The notes under the pieces: model-generated | The model's database searches: none | The model's input: only the letters and a program-made list of their open reading frames with translations | What the model was told of the DNA's origin: nothing | Program-made: the position numbers and the translations under genes | Shown here: positions 27,301 to 35,930 of the stretch, piece after piece | Layout of the letters: each line of letters starts with the position of its first letter | Numbering within the stretch: the stretch's first letter is position 1 | Origin: WJMD01 sp964596015 | GTDB lineage: Bacteria > Joyebacterota > Joyebacteria > Joyebacterales > Joyebacteraceae | NCBI GenBank assembly: GCA_964596015.1 | Contig: CAZQSB010000006.1 | Coordinates: 33,979 to 97,978 of the forward strand | Direction of reading: 5' to 3' | Length of the DNA stretch: 64,000 bases

Positions 27301-28094
27301 CGCTCGCGGTCTGCTCGAACGGCTGGGCGGCCCTGGGCGGCGCCCCGTCGTGGGAGTACGCCTTCTGGAACTGGACCATCCCTTATCCGCTCGGGCCCGA
27401 CGCGATGGTCGCCCCCTTCTGGGACGACATCGACCCGGTGCAGCACGGCGGGAAGGTCCTGACGAAGGACCTGGGCGACGGCCGGTTCGTCGTGGAGTGG
27501 AGCCGGGCCGGCGTCGACTACGCCGTCATCGACCAGACCTTCGAGATCGTGTTTTACGACCCGGCGGTCTACCCGACGACGACCGGCGACGGCGAGATCC
27601 TGTTCCAGTATCACGAGATCCACAACACGCACACCGAGAAGAACTTCTCGACGGTCGGCATCGAGAGCCCCGACCAGACGGACGGGCTGCTCTACACGCA
27701 CTGCAACGTCTATCCGGTGGAGGCCGCGCCGCTCGCGGGCGGGCGGGCCATCCTCTTCACGACCGACGCGCCCGACGCGTATCCGTCGACCGACGTCCCT
27801 GAGAGCGACGCGCCGCGCGTCGTCACCCTCCATGGGGCGAGCCCGAACCCGTTCAATCCGACGACCACGATCTCCTTCGGGCTTCCAGAGCCCGGCGAGG
27901 TGACGGTCGAGGTCTTCGATGTGGCCGGGCGGCTCGTGCGAACGCTCGTCGAGGGACCGAGAAGCGCCGGGCCCCACAGGGTCGTCTGGGACGGCACGTC
28001 CGACGACGGCTCCGACATCGCCTCGGGCGTCTACTTCTGCCGTCTGTCGGCGCTCGGAGAGACGAAGCGGGCGAGGATCGTGCTTCTGAAGTAG
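24357..28094 (+). CDS. Gingipain-like (peptidase C25) secreted protein with sorting domain
   Basis: 1245 residues from GTG 24357 (AAGGA 7 bases upstream), with a signal peptide. The propeptide-like region is followed by a C25 fold: GSYLVIANDSFAAAAEPLVE, PDYVLLVGDAASGG, LPEVIVGRIPTDSPSE. The nucleophile region reads MTSCVCGTGNFD (Cys near 474 and 476). Where family members have a GHG-type His, this one reads VVNYRGWGGSTGW, with Trp near 443, so peptidase activity is doubtful. Middle domains include a carboxypeptidase-regulatory-like domain and repeated CARDB/NEW3-like Ig domains. The C-terminus is a FlgD-like sorting domain (SPNPFNPTTTIS). It is secreted or surface bound. Confidence 0.85.
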   Translation: MRPASGTIIIAALLVVAAAGGLRAAEWTPLTESASVVAPPSARVVSGTDGSVTIELSVPGFTVEAAASGVAIGLPEAGRLDRAGEPDLPALTYHVAVPPTGGVRLEIVDLDEVSLEGYDVAPAAPFRTDGETAREVARENVYGRDVFYPASVAVLGEPVVFRDLRLARVEVRPVRVNPATGELRALRSLTLRVVPEGGRAVNEKQVLRAWRSATFEPFYRDLALNYDELPGAETRRGSYLVIANDSFAAAAEPLVEWKNRRGIETVLVTLSEIDPTPSAAEIHDYIQTAYLTWDNPPDYVLLVGDAASGGYGSFPTWYHEGNPTDHPYGELEGTDYLPEVIVGRIPTDSPSETAVAVMKVLEYERDCGAADQGWYERGLAVAGNYGATPPPVTPRLTTLRVREMKLDYGYSQVDTVYYPPVTSPVPISNAINAGVGVVNYRGWGGSTGWYYPSFYVADINALSNGTMLPIMTSCVCGTGNFDGYTDPAFGEAWIRAGSPTDLKGGPAFYGPSEFWTHTKWNNTVDGGFYEAMLLDEVDSFGQAALAAELCLIDNFPQYASPDSLDEDRQNVDFYFNVYNILGDPELQLRTRTPESFTVSHEVSVPLGQNMLDVMVTDGSGAPVPGADVVVRKDGELHEVRTLHGGTTVSMPISGATEGDIDVTVWARGFRPYTGAVNVAQDPVYVGWYSHAIDDNEAGPSHGNGDGVVNPDEIIEIDLTLRNYGTAQASDVVARLMQPVEGPTDQLVYGDIAAGGTATKRFAIEVPGSLAEGDEYILGVVADGGRARWESELRLVIGAPVLSLHSVTVGGDGVLDPGETATLSVALSNSGALDATSVTGTLSGPPSGLTVVDGSGAWGTVPAGSEASNGGDTFTVTAAADMAVGHQVTLTLDLSGDWGLGQFVMVPVTVGVPTTSSPLGPDDHGYYAYDDTDAGFSETPTFAWIELDPAFGGTGVDLGLGNDESTNVGLPFTFTYYGEDYTTLAVCSNGWAALGGAPSWEYAFWNWTIPYPLGPDAMVAPFWDDIDPVQHGGKVLTKDLGDGRFVVEWSRAGVDYAVIDQTFEIVFYDPAVYPTTTGDGEILFQYHEIHNTHTEKNFSTVGIESPDQTDGLLYTHCNVYPVEAAPLAGGRAILFTTDAPDAYPSTDVPESDAPRVVTLHGASPNPFNPTTTISFGLPEPGEVTVEVFDVAGRLVRTLVEGPRSAGPHRVVWDGTSDDGSDIASGVYFCRLSALGETKRARIVLLK

Positions 28095-28150
28095 GGGAAC
28101 GGCAGCGGGCTTCGCACCGCGGTCGGTCCTTTGTCGACAAGGGAGAGAGC

Positions 28151-29683
28151 ATGCGCTCACGCGTTCTGATGATGGTCGTCCTCGCCGCGCTCGCGGTCTG
28201 TGCGACGCGCGCCTCCGCGCTCGAGGCGCGATACCACACCTACGAGGAGGTCCGCTCGGAGCTTCTCGCAACGGTCGCGGCGCATCCGGGCATCGCGCGC
28301 GTCGACACCATCGGGTACTCCACCACCGACGGGCGGGCCATCTGGGCCATGAAGCTCTCCGACAACGTCGCGTTCGACGAGGACGAGCCGGTCGTGCTCT
28401 TCGACGGCGTGCACCACGCCGAGGAGGTGCTGGGGCTCGAGGTCATCATGTGGATGATCGATGAGCTCACCTCGGCCTACGGCGTCGACGACACCATGAC
28501 CGCGTGGGTCGACGAGTGCGAGATCTGGTTCGTCCCCATCCTGAACCCGGACGGCCACACGGTCGTGACCGGCGGCGTCGACGAGACCTGGCGCAAGAAC
28601 ACGCGCGACAACAACGGAAACGGCGTCTTCGACCTCGACTTCGACGGGGTCGACCCGAACAACAACTACGACTGGAACTGGGACGGGGGAGACCCGGACA
28701 CGACGGCGTCCTACTACCGCGGTCCGTGGCCCTTCTCGGAGAACGAGACCCAGGCGATGCGCGACCTCTGCGAGGCCGTGAAGCCCGTCATGGCGCTCAA
28801 CTACCACAGCCCGCTCATCTCGTCGGGCGACTGCGTCTACTATCCCTGGTACTGGCCCGGCTACAGCTTCGCTCCCGACCACCACACCATCTACGCCATC
28901 GCGAGCGAGCTGGCCTCCCGGACGAAGAAGGCGGACGGCACCGGCTACTCGGCCCTCTACGGCTACGCGACGCAGGGCAAGGCCAGGAACTGGCAGTACG
29001 GGCATCTTGGGACGATCGGTCTCACCATGGAGATCCTGAGCTACATGTGCATCCCGCCGGCCGGGGACGTGGACGGCATCTGCGAGCGCGTCTCGACCGG
29101 CTCCTATTCGCTCATCGAGCGCGCCAGTGGCCCCGGTCTGACGGGGCACGTCGTCGACGCCGCGACAGGCGCGCCGCTCGTGGCGGAGGTCGAGGTGCTC
29201 GAGGCGACCTCCGAGGTCCTCGACCCGCGTCTGACGGACGCGACCTTCGGCCGCTACTGGCGCCCTCTGAGGCCCGACGACTACAGGCTCCGATTCAAGG
29301 CCGCCGGCTACGAGAGCCTGACGGTCGGCCTCGTGACCGTTCCCGACGGCGACTGGACCACGGTCGACGCGGCCCTCTGGCCGGTCGGCTCGGGCGTCGA
29401 GGGTGTCATCGCAGGCGCGCGCATCCTTGATGTTCGCCCGAACCCGTCGAGCGGCGGAACCTCCATCCGGTACACCACGCCCGGCGCGACCGAAGCGGCG
29501 GTCGAGATCTACTCGCTCGCGGGCCGTCTGGTGGCCCGACTCGACGCGGCAGCGGCGGGAGGCGGCTCCGTCGTCTGGGACGGCCGGGACGCGGACGGAC
29601 GCGCCGTGTCGTCCGGCGTGTACTTCGCGCGGCTCGCCGCGGATCGCGAGAGCGATGTCGAGAAGATCGTGCTCCTGAGGTAG
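28151..29683 (+). CDS. M14-family zinc carboxypeptidase with sorting domain
   Basis: 510 residues with a signal peptide ending near ASALEA. The M14 zinc site is visible: FDGVHHAEEVLG (His 88 and Glu 91), then LNYHSPLISSG (third ligand His 219), and TMEILSYM as the likely catalytic Glu region. FVPILNPDGH is also typical. A carboxypeptidase-regulatory domain follows at about residues 325-410 (GLTGHVVDAATGAPLVAEVE). The end is a FlgD-like sorting domain (VRPNPSSGGTSIRYTTPG). It trims C-terminal residues from peptides outside the cell. GGGAGA precedes the ATG. It sits in a same-strand set with two other sorting-domain proteins. Confidence 0.9.
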   Translation: MRSRVLMMVVLAALAVCATRASALEARYHTYEEVRSELLATVAAHPGIARVDTIGYSTTDGRAIWAMKLSDNVAFDEDEPVVLFDGVHHAEEVLGLEVIMWMIDELTSAYGVDDTMTAWVDECEIWFVPILNPDGHTVVTGGVDETWRKNTRDNNGNGVFDLDFDGVDPNNNYDWNWDGGDPDTTASYYRGPWPFSENETQAMRDLCEAVKPVMALNYHSPLISSGDCVYYPWYWPGYSFAPDHHTIYAIASELASRTKKADGTGYSALYGYATQGKARNWQYGHLGTIGLTMEILSYMCIPPAGDVDGICERVSTGSYSLIERASGPGLTGHVVDAATGAPLVAEVEVLEATSEVLDPRLTDATFGRYWRPLRPDDYRLRFKAAGYESLTVGLVTVPDGDWTTVDAALWPVGSGVEGVIAGARILDVRPNPSSGGTSIRYTTPGATEAAVEIYSLAGRLVARLDAAAAGGGSVVWDGRDADGRAVSSGVYFARLAADRESDVEKIVLLR

Positions 29684-29735
29684 CGGATCGCGACTCTGCG
29701 AAGCGGGCCGGCGGCACGCAGTCTGGAGGAAGACC

Positions 29736-32471
29736 ATGCAGCGTCTCTCTCTCGTCGGCCTCGCGCTTCTCCTCGCCCTGCCTTCCCTCGCGGCGGACCC
29801 TCTCGCGGTCATCGAGGAGCACGGCGACGGCCATCTCGAGTTCGAACGGGTCGTGGTCGGCCCCTTCGAGGTCCATCACCACCAGCGGACGCTCCACGGC
29901 GCCGTCGTCGAGAAGGACCAGATCGTCTACCGGTTCGACCGGAAGACGGGCGAGTTTCTCTCTCGGAAGTCCTCCTGGCGCGAAGGTCTTGAGTCCCGGA
30001 CACCCGAGCCCGTCGTCGCGGCGGCCGAGGCAATGGCGCTCGCCCCGGGCGCGGTCCTCTTCGTCGGCCTCTATGTCATCTCACCCGAATCCGATGTCTT
30101 TCCGATCACGCCGACGCCCGAGAACCCATGCTGGCTCATCCGGAGCGAGGACATGGCCGGTTTCCAGCACGTGACCATCGTTGACGCAGTGACCGGCGAG
30201 AAGCTCGGCCCGGGCGTCCCGCCGCCGGCCGGCGGGTACTCACTGACGGGGCCCTGGTACGACAGTCCCTGCGAGGGAGGCTGGACCGCCTGGTCGGGGA
30301 ACGCCCACACGTGGTTTGAGACGATGGGATATCCGACCGATGAGACGCTCTGGCCGACGCAGGCCGAGGTCCAGTCATACGTCCAGTCCGAGACGACGGC
30401 GGTCTTCTATGAGCTCGCCCACGGCGGGTCGAGCTCGTTCGCGAGCGGGTGCTCCGGCGGCACGAGCTACGAGACGACGTACGCCAGCGAGATCGAATCG
30501 TGGATCGCCGGCTACGGCCGCATGCCGTTCGCCTTCATCGGCAGCTGCGGGGGCCTCTGCAGCGTCGGTGACGGGAGCCTGTCGTACGAGTTCCGGAAGG
30601 GCTCGAGCTGGGCTGCGACGACCGTCGGCTACTGTGGAATGGCCGAGCAGGCCTGCGAGATGTGCTGGGCCTACTCGATCGACTGGCAGGACGCCTTCTT
30701 CTCGTACGTGACGGCCGGCGAGACGGTCGAGGACGCGCTCGAGCAGGCGCTGGCCGACTATCCGTCGTGCGCGTCGGCCGCCTGCATGCGGTTCGCCGGA
30801 GACACGACCATGGTGCTCGTTCCCGTCGTCGAACGCCGGTCTCCCGAGTGGGCCGACGCGACGAACGCGGCGCTCGCCGACGCCGGCCGGGCCGGCGGCG
30901 TGGCATGGGGCGACTACGACGGCGACGGAGACCAGGACATCTACCTCGCCAACTCCGATGGGACCAACCGTCTCTTCCGGAACGACGGGGGAGTCTTCGT
31001 CGACGCGACTGCCGCTCCGCTGGACGACGCGGGCGTCGGGATGGGAGTCGCGTGGGGCGACTACGATAACGACGGCGACGTCGACCTCTATCTCGTGAAC
31101 GACGGGGCCAACCGTCTCTTCCGGAACGACGGGGGAACGTTCGTGGACGTCACGGTCCCACCGCTCGACGACGCGTCCGAGGGCAACGGCGTCTCGTGGG
31201 TCGATTGCGACCTCGACGGCGACCTCGACATCTACGTCGCGAACAACGGAGCGAACCGTCTCTTCCGGAACGACGGCGGCGTCTTCGTCGACGCGACGAC
31301 CGCGCCCCTAAACGACGCTGGGAACGGGAAGTCGGCCGTCTGGGCCGACTACGACCTCGACGGCGACCAGGACTGCTATCTCGTGAACCGGATGACCGCG
31401 AACCGTCTTTTCCGGAACGACGGCGGGGTCTTCACGGACGTGGCCGCGGGCGCGCTGGCCGACGCGGCGAACGGGACGGGCGCAGCGTGGGGCGATTACG
31501 ACAACGACGGAGACCCCGACCTCTACCTGACGAACGTCTATGCCATGAACCACCTGTTCCGGAACGACGCCGGCGTCTTCACCGACGTCTCGACGCCGCC
31601 TCTCTCGGACAGCGGTGTCGGGACAGGCTGCGTGTGGTTCGACGCAGAGAACGACGGGGACCTCGACCTCTACCTCGGGAAGTACGGAGCGGCGAACGTG
31701 CTCATGCGGAACGGCGGACCGCCCGACTACACGTTCACGAACGGGAGCATCGCCCCTCTCACGAACGAGGGCTCCGTCTGGGGGGTGGCGGCCGCCGATC
31801 ATGACCTCGACGGCGACCTCGACCTCTATCTCGGCAACAACGGGCTCGCGACGGGGACGAACCGCCTGCTGGAGAACGGCTGGGGATCGCTGAACCACTG
31901 GCTCGTCGTCGCTCTCGAGGGCGTCATGTCGAACCGGTCGGCCATCGGAGCCAGGGTCCGCGTCGTGACGGGAGGAACGGAGCAGTGGCGCGAGGTCTCC
32001 GGCGCGGTCGGTTTCCTCTCGCAGGATTCGCTGGAGCTCGAGTTCGGCCTCGGCGGCGCGTCGAGCGCCGACACGCTCGAGGTCCACTGGCCTTCGGGCC
32101 TCGTAGAGCGGGCGGTCGGCGTCGCGGCGGACCAGCGTCTCGAGATCATCGAGGGAGGCTGGTCCGGCGTCGCGAGCGGAGCGGTCGACGGTCGGCCGAC
32201 GCTTCGGGGGAACTACCCGAACCCGTTCAACCCCGTGACGCTCATCCAGTACGAGCTTCCCTGGGCCTCCGGCGTCACGCTGACGGTGTACGACCTCTCG
32301 GGCAGGGTCGTGAGGACGCTGGAGAACGGGACGCGGCTTCCGGCCGGGCCGCACACGACGGCCTGGGACGGTCGCGACGAGCGCGGACGCGATGTTGCCT
32401 CGGGGGTCTACCTCTATCGGCTGACGGTGGGAGGGGAGACCTTCTCGGAGAGCATGGTGCTTTTGAAGTAG
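29736..32471 (+). CDS. Secreted FG-GAP/VCBS-repeat protein with N-terminal His/Cys domain
   Basis: 911 residues with a signal peptide. Residues about 20-360 form an unrecognised domain with a possible His/Cys dyad: VFYELAHGGSSSF (His 229) and FAFIGSCGGLCSVG (Cys 271), an arrangement similar to clan CD peptidases. Residues about 366-710 are seven VCBS/FG-GAP repeats (WGDYDGDGDQDIYLAN, NRLFRNDGGVFVDAT), with Ca-binding DxDxDGxxD loops. An UnbV/ASPIC domain follows (VSNRSAIGARVRVV-type, HWPSGLVE). A FlgD-like sorting domain closes the protein (NYPNPFNPVTLIQYELP). A GGAGG site precedes the ATG. Probably surface-attached; catalytic activity is inference. Confidence 0.8.
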   Translation: MQRLSLVGLALLLALPSLAADPLAVIEEHGDGHLEFERVVVGPFEVHHHQRTLHGAVVEKDQIVYRFDRKTGEFLSRKSSWREGLESRTPEPVVAAAEAMALAPGAVLFVGLYVISPESDVFPITPTPENPCWLIRSEDMAGFQHVTIVDAVTGEKLGPGVPPPAGGYSLTGPWYDSPCEGGWTAWSGNAHTWFETMGYPTDETLWPTQAEVQSYVQSETTAVFYELAHGGSSSFASGCSGGTSYETTYASEIESWIAGYGRMPFAFIGSCGGLCSVGDGSLSYEFRKGSSWAATTVGYCGMAEQACEMCWAYSIDWQDAFFSYVTAGETVEDALEQALADYPSCASAACMRFAGDTTMVLVPVVERRSPEWADATNAALADAGRAGGVAWGDYDGDGDQDIYLANSDGTNRLFRNDGGVFVDATAAPLDDAGVGMGVAWGDYDNDGDVDLYLVNDGANRLFRNDGGTFVDVTVPPLDDASEGNGVSWVDCDLDGDLDIYVANNGANRLFRNDGGVFVDATTAPLNDAGNGKSAVWADYDLDGDQDCYLVNRMTANRLFRNDGGVFTDVAAGALADAANGTGAAWGDYDNDGDPDLYLTNVYAMNHLFRNDAGVFTDVSTPPLSDSGVGTGCVWFDAENDGDLDLYLGKYGAANVLMRNGGPPDYTFTNGSIAPLTNEGSVWGVAAADHDLDGDLDLYLGNNGLATGTNRLLENGWGSLNHWLVVALEGVMSNRSAIGARVRVVTGGTEQWREVSGAVGFLSQDSLELEFGLGGASSADTLEVHWPSGLVERAVGVAADQRLEIIEGGWSGVASGAVDGRPTLRGNYPNPFNPVTLIQYELPWASGVTLTVYDLSGRVVRTLENGTRLPAGPHTTAWDGRDERGRDVASGVYLYRLTVGGETFSESMVLLK

Positions 32472-32500
32472 CGGCCCCCGGCGGGAGCGCGCCGGACCGC

Positions 32501-32576
32501 GCCGCTACCTGAGCGTCACCTCGGGCTCGTCGGCCCGCGCCGCTATCGGATCGCTATCTCGGGCTCGTCGGCCCGC
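32501..32576 (-). repeat. 38-base tandem duplication at the end of addA
   Basis: Two adjacent 38-base units (32576-32539 and 32538-32501 on the minus strand). Their outer parts are identical and about 12 bases in the middle differ. The first unit encodes the addA tail RADEPEIAIR and stop. The second, which lies after the stop and out of frame, would encode RADEPEVTLR and stop. Confidence 0.85.
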
Positions 32577-35500
32577 AGCGCGAGCAGGAGCACACGCGAC
32601 GGTGGCCGGCCGCAGACCCGCTCGACCGCCCGCGAGTACGCCTCGGCCTGCGCTCCGTAGAGCCTCGCGAGCCCGTCGGGCCCCTCATCCGGGATCCTGT
32701 CGGTCTTGTAGTCCACCACCACGACGCCCTTGTCGTCCTCGAAGACGAGGTCGATCTTCCCTTCCGTGTAGACGTTCCCTTCCTTCACGCAGAACGGGAC
32801 CTCTCGGAGCGCTCGCGGCGCCGTGGCGGCCCGGCGGAGCGTGTCCGTCGCGAGCGCGCGTCGGACGAGCGTCGCCGCCTCGTCCACGACCTCATCGGGC
32901 AGCGCGTCGCCCCGGGCGAACGAGCGGATGAGCCGCTCGACATCGCCCGGGTCCGACAGGTCGATGCGCTCGAGGGCGGCGTGGACGAGGACACCGAGGT
33001 CGCGCCCTGCGTACGGGAGATCCTCAGCGGGCTCGGCCGTCACGTCGCGCCGGGCGGGGGCGTGGTCGACCAGCGAGGAGGGCGTCCGGTACCGCTTCTC
33101 CGTGTCGGTCTCCCGGGGAAGTCGCTCGAGCCGCTCGCGCCACTCCGACCTCGCGGCCGCCGAGCGGGTCTTTCCGGGGTCCGCCCTGAGCGCCTTCTCG
33201 ATGTCGAGCCGCACCGGCGCAGGCGCAGGACGTTCCCTGTCGAGCAGCGTCGTATCGATGGTCGTCGTCGTCTTCGTGTGGGGCGAGTCGAGCCACTCGA
33301 CGGGCTGGGACGCCCTGTCGGGGAGCGCGGCGAGGTCCCGGAGAGCCTGGCTCCGGCCGCCCCTGCCTCCGCTGAACCATGGGACGACCAGGAGGTCCCG
33401 GGCGCGCGTCGTTCCGACATACAGAAGCCTGACGGCCTCCGCGGCCTCGCGCTCGCGTTCGAGCTCGCGGAGAGCGGAGTCGTTCGCGGTCTCGATCCCG
33501 GAGTCGCGGCCGCCGATCCTCAACGACATCTCCTCCGCCTCGCGGTCCACGATGAACGAGCTTCCGTGGCGCGTCCCGCCCCCGAGGTCGGCGAGAACCG
33601 TCACCGGGAACTCGAGACCCTTCGACTTGTGGATGGTCATCATCCTGACGAACTCATCGCCCTCCTCCGAGAGCGGCGACTCCGCTTCCTCGGGCGTCAG
33701 GTTCGTCACGTCATCGAGCCACCGGGCGAAGCCTCCGAACGAGAGCAGCTCCTGCTCACCCAGCGACGTCGCCAGCTCGACGACCTTCCTGAGATTGGCG
33801 TGGCGCTGCTCGCCCGAGGGCTTCATCAGGTAGAGCTCGAGGATGCCGGTCAGCCGGAAGAGCCGCTCGAGCACCTGCGGGGTGCGCTCGGCATCGCGCG
33901 CGCGATGCAGCTCGCGCAGGAGCGCGAACGCCTCTTCGACGCGTTCATCGCCCTCGGTCCGCGCGAGGTAATCGAGGCCGCCGGTCCTGTGCCTGTGGAG
34001 AATGATCGCGTCGTCCGGGACCCCGAAGAACGGTGTCCGGAGGGCCCCGACCACGGCGATGAGGTCGTGGGGGTCCTCTACGGCCGCGAGCACCGTCGCG
34101 AGCTCCCTGACCTCCCGGCGCGCGTAGTAGCGTTTCCCGCCCGCGATCCGGTAATCGATCCCGTGCGCCTCGAAGGCGTCCTCGTACTGCTCGAGCGCGG
34201 TCCCGGTCCGGAAGAGGACCCCGATGTCGGACAGCCTGGTCGTCCGCCACCGGCCGGACGCCTTGTCCCAGACCCGCTTCTCCGGGTCGTCGAGGAGCTT
34301 CCTCAGGAACGCTGCGACGGTCGACGCCTCCGCCGCGCGCCGCATCTGCGACGATGTCCTGCCCCGCGGCCCGTCGTCCCACGAGTCGGGCAGGTCGAGC
34401 GGCGGCGGCAGCAGCACGACGCCCGGACCGAGCCCGTCGAGGCCGCGATGGGCCTTGAGCGGCTCGTAGTCGGGCTGATAGCGCCTCGGGCCCTCGGGGG
34501 CGACCATGACATGGGAGAAGGCGGCGTTGAGTTCGTCGATGATGCTCGGGCGTGTTCGGAAGTTCTGCGTCAGGGTGAGCACGCCGCCCCTCCGGGAGTC
34601 GCTTCCGTCCGGTTCCTTCCGCTCCGTCTCGGAGCGCTCGATGACTCGCTTGGCCTCCTCGTAGACCTCGATGTCCGCGCGGCGGAAACGGTAGATCGAC
34701 TGCTTCGGGTCTCCGACGATGAAGAGCTTCCCGGACTCAAGCTCGACGTCCTGCCAGCGTGTCGCGAAAGCGTCTTCGCGCTCCGAGAGGAAGAACGCGA
34801 TCTCGCACTGAAGCGGGTCGGTGTCCTGGAACTCGTCGATGAGCAGTCGGTCGAACGAACGCTTGAAATGCAGCCGCACGTCGCGGTGGTCGCGCAGCAG
34901 GTCCCGCGCGTCGATCAGGAGGTCGTCGAAGTCGAGGAAGCCCCTCTCGCGCTTCGTGGCCTGGAACGCCTCGACGAAGCCGATGAGCCACCTGAGGAAC
35001 CCGGCCGTCGCGTGATGTCCGGCCAGTCGGAGCGCTTCCTGCTGCTCCTCCCGGAGGCGGACGCCGATCTCCCTGGCTTCCTCCAGAGCGTGGGTGTCCC
35101 AGTTGGTCTTGTTCCCGGTCCTCGCGCCGGGTCCGGGACTCACCTCCCTGAGGAGGTACGAGGCGACGGCAGGCTCCGGGACGAAACGGACGTTCTCCAC
35201 CTGCCGGTGGAACGCGGCGATGGCCACTGCCGCGTTGTCGTCATCGTTCCGGCAGCCCGCCGCCGCGACGCGGCGAAGCTCCCGCGCTCCCTTCCTGAAG
35301 GACTCCAGGAGCTGCAGCACGTCCGGCGCGCCGCCGGGGTCCGGGGCGAGGTCGACCAGGTCCCGGTACGACACGAGCTCGAAGGCGAGGCTCCGGATCC
35401 GTTCGTGATGCGTACCGAGCCTCCTCACGGCCGCGAGGGCGGGGATCTCCTCGCGCGAGAGCTCCCGACGGAACCACTCGTCCCACGCGTCCTTCAGGAG

Positions 35501-35926
35501 GACGGTGTGCGTGAGGGAATCGGCCACGGCGAAGCCCGGGTCGACGCCCGCCTCCACCGGGCGCTCACGAATGAGCCGCGAGGCGAAGCCGTGAATGGTC
35601 CCGATCTCGGCCCGGTCGATCGTGCGGAGCGCTTGATGAAGGGGCCCGTCGGGAGCCTCCTCCGCGGCCAGCTCCTCGAGCTTCTCTCTGACGCGCAGCC
35701 GCAGCTCGCCGGCCGCCTTCTCGGTGAACGTGATGGCGACGATGCGCTCGAAGGGAACGCCGGCCGCGAGGTTCGCGACGATGCGGTCGACGAGCACCGT
35801 GGTCTTCCCGGTGCCGGCGCCGGCCTCGACGAGCCATGTGTGTTCCAGGCCGCCGTCGCGTCCCGAAGCGAGGTCGCGGTCAGTGCGATCTATGAGCCGT
35901 CGTCCGGTGTCGTCGCCCACGTTCAC
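32543..35926 (-). CDS. addA: AddA-like helicase-nuclease (UvrD/RecB family)
   Basis: 1127 residues. An N-terminal superfamily 1 helicase shows Walker A EAGAGTGKTTVLVDRIV, motif Ia AITFTEKAAGELRLRV, Walker B LLIDEFQDTDPLQ, and GDPKQSIYRFRRAD. MTIHKSKGLEFPVTVLAD and LLYVGTTRARD mark the second helicase domain. The C-terminus has a PD-(D/E)xK nuclease core (EGKIDLVFEDDKGVVVVDYK). With AddB it resects double-strand breaks for RecA-dependent repair. The addB stop is 4 bases upstream. The start is GTG 35926, or GTG 35920, which sits better behind GAGG. The C-terminal tail has been tandemly duplicated. Confidence 0.92.
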   Translation of the reverse strand: MNVGDDTGRRLIDRTDRDLASGRDGGLEHTWLVEAGAGTGKTTVLVDRIVANLAAGVPFERIVAITFTEKAAGELRLRVREKLEELAAEEAPDGPLHQALRTIDRAEIGTIHGFASRLIRERPVEAGVDPGFAVADSLTHTVLLKDAWDEWFRRELSREEIPALAAVRRLGTHHERIRSLAFELVSYRDLVDLAPDPGGAPDVLQLLESFRKGARELRRVAAAGCRNDDDNAAVAIAAFHRQVENVRFVPEPAVASYLLREVSPGPGARTGNKTNWDTHALEEAREIGVRLREEQQEALRLAGHHATAGFLRWLIGFVEAFQATKRERGFLDFDDLLIDARDLLRDHRDVRLHFKRSFDRLLIDEFQDTDPLQCEIAFFLSEREDAFATRWQDVELESGKLFIVGDPKQSIYRFRRADIEVYEEAKRVIERSETERKEPDGSDSRRGGVLTLTQNFRTRPSIIDELNAAFSHVMVAPEGPRRYQPDYEPLKAHRGLDGLGPGVVLLPPPLDLPDSWDDGPRGRTSSQMRRAAEASTVAAFLRKLLDDPEKRVWDKASGRWRTTRLSDIGVLFRTGTALEQYEDAFEAHGIDYRIAGGKRYYARREVRELATVLAAVEDPHDLIAVVGALRTPFFGVPDDAIILHRHRTGGLDYLARTEGDERVEEAFALLRELHRARDAERTPQVLERLFRLTGILELYLMKPSGEQRHANLRKVVELATSLGEQELLSFGGFARWLDDVTNLTPEEAESPLSEEGDEFVRMMTIHKSKGLEFPVTVLADLGGGTRHGSSFIVDREAEEMSLRIGGRDSGIETANDSALRELEREREAAEAVRLLYVGTTRARDLLVVPWFSGGRGGRSQALRDLAALPDRASQPVEWLDSPHTKTTTTIDTTLLDRERPAPAPVRLDIEKALRADPGKTRSAAARSEWRERLERLPRETDTEKRYRTPSSLVDHAPARRDVTAEPAEDLPYAGRDLGVLVHAALERIDLSDPGDVERLIRSFARGDALPDEVVDEAATLVRRALATDTLRRAATAPRALREVPFCVKEGNVYTEGKIDLVFEDDKGVVVVDYKTDRIPDEGPDGLARLYGAQAEAYSRAVERVCGRPPSRVLLLALRADEPEIAIR

Positions 35927-35930
35927 GTCC

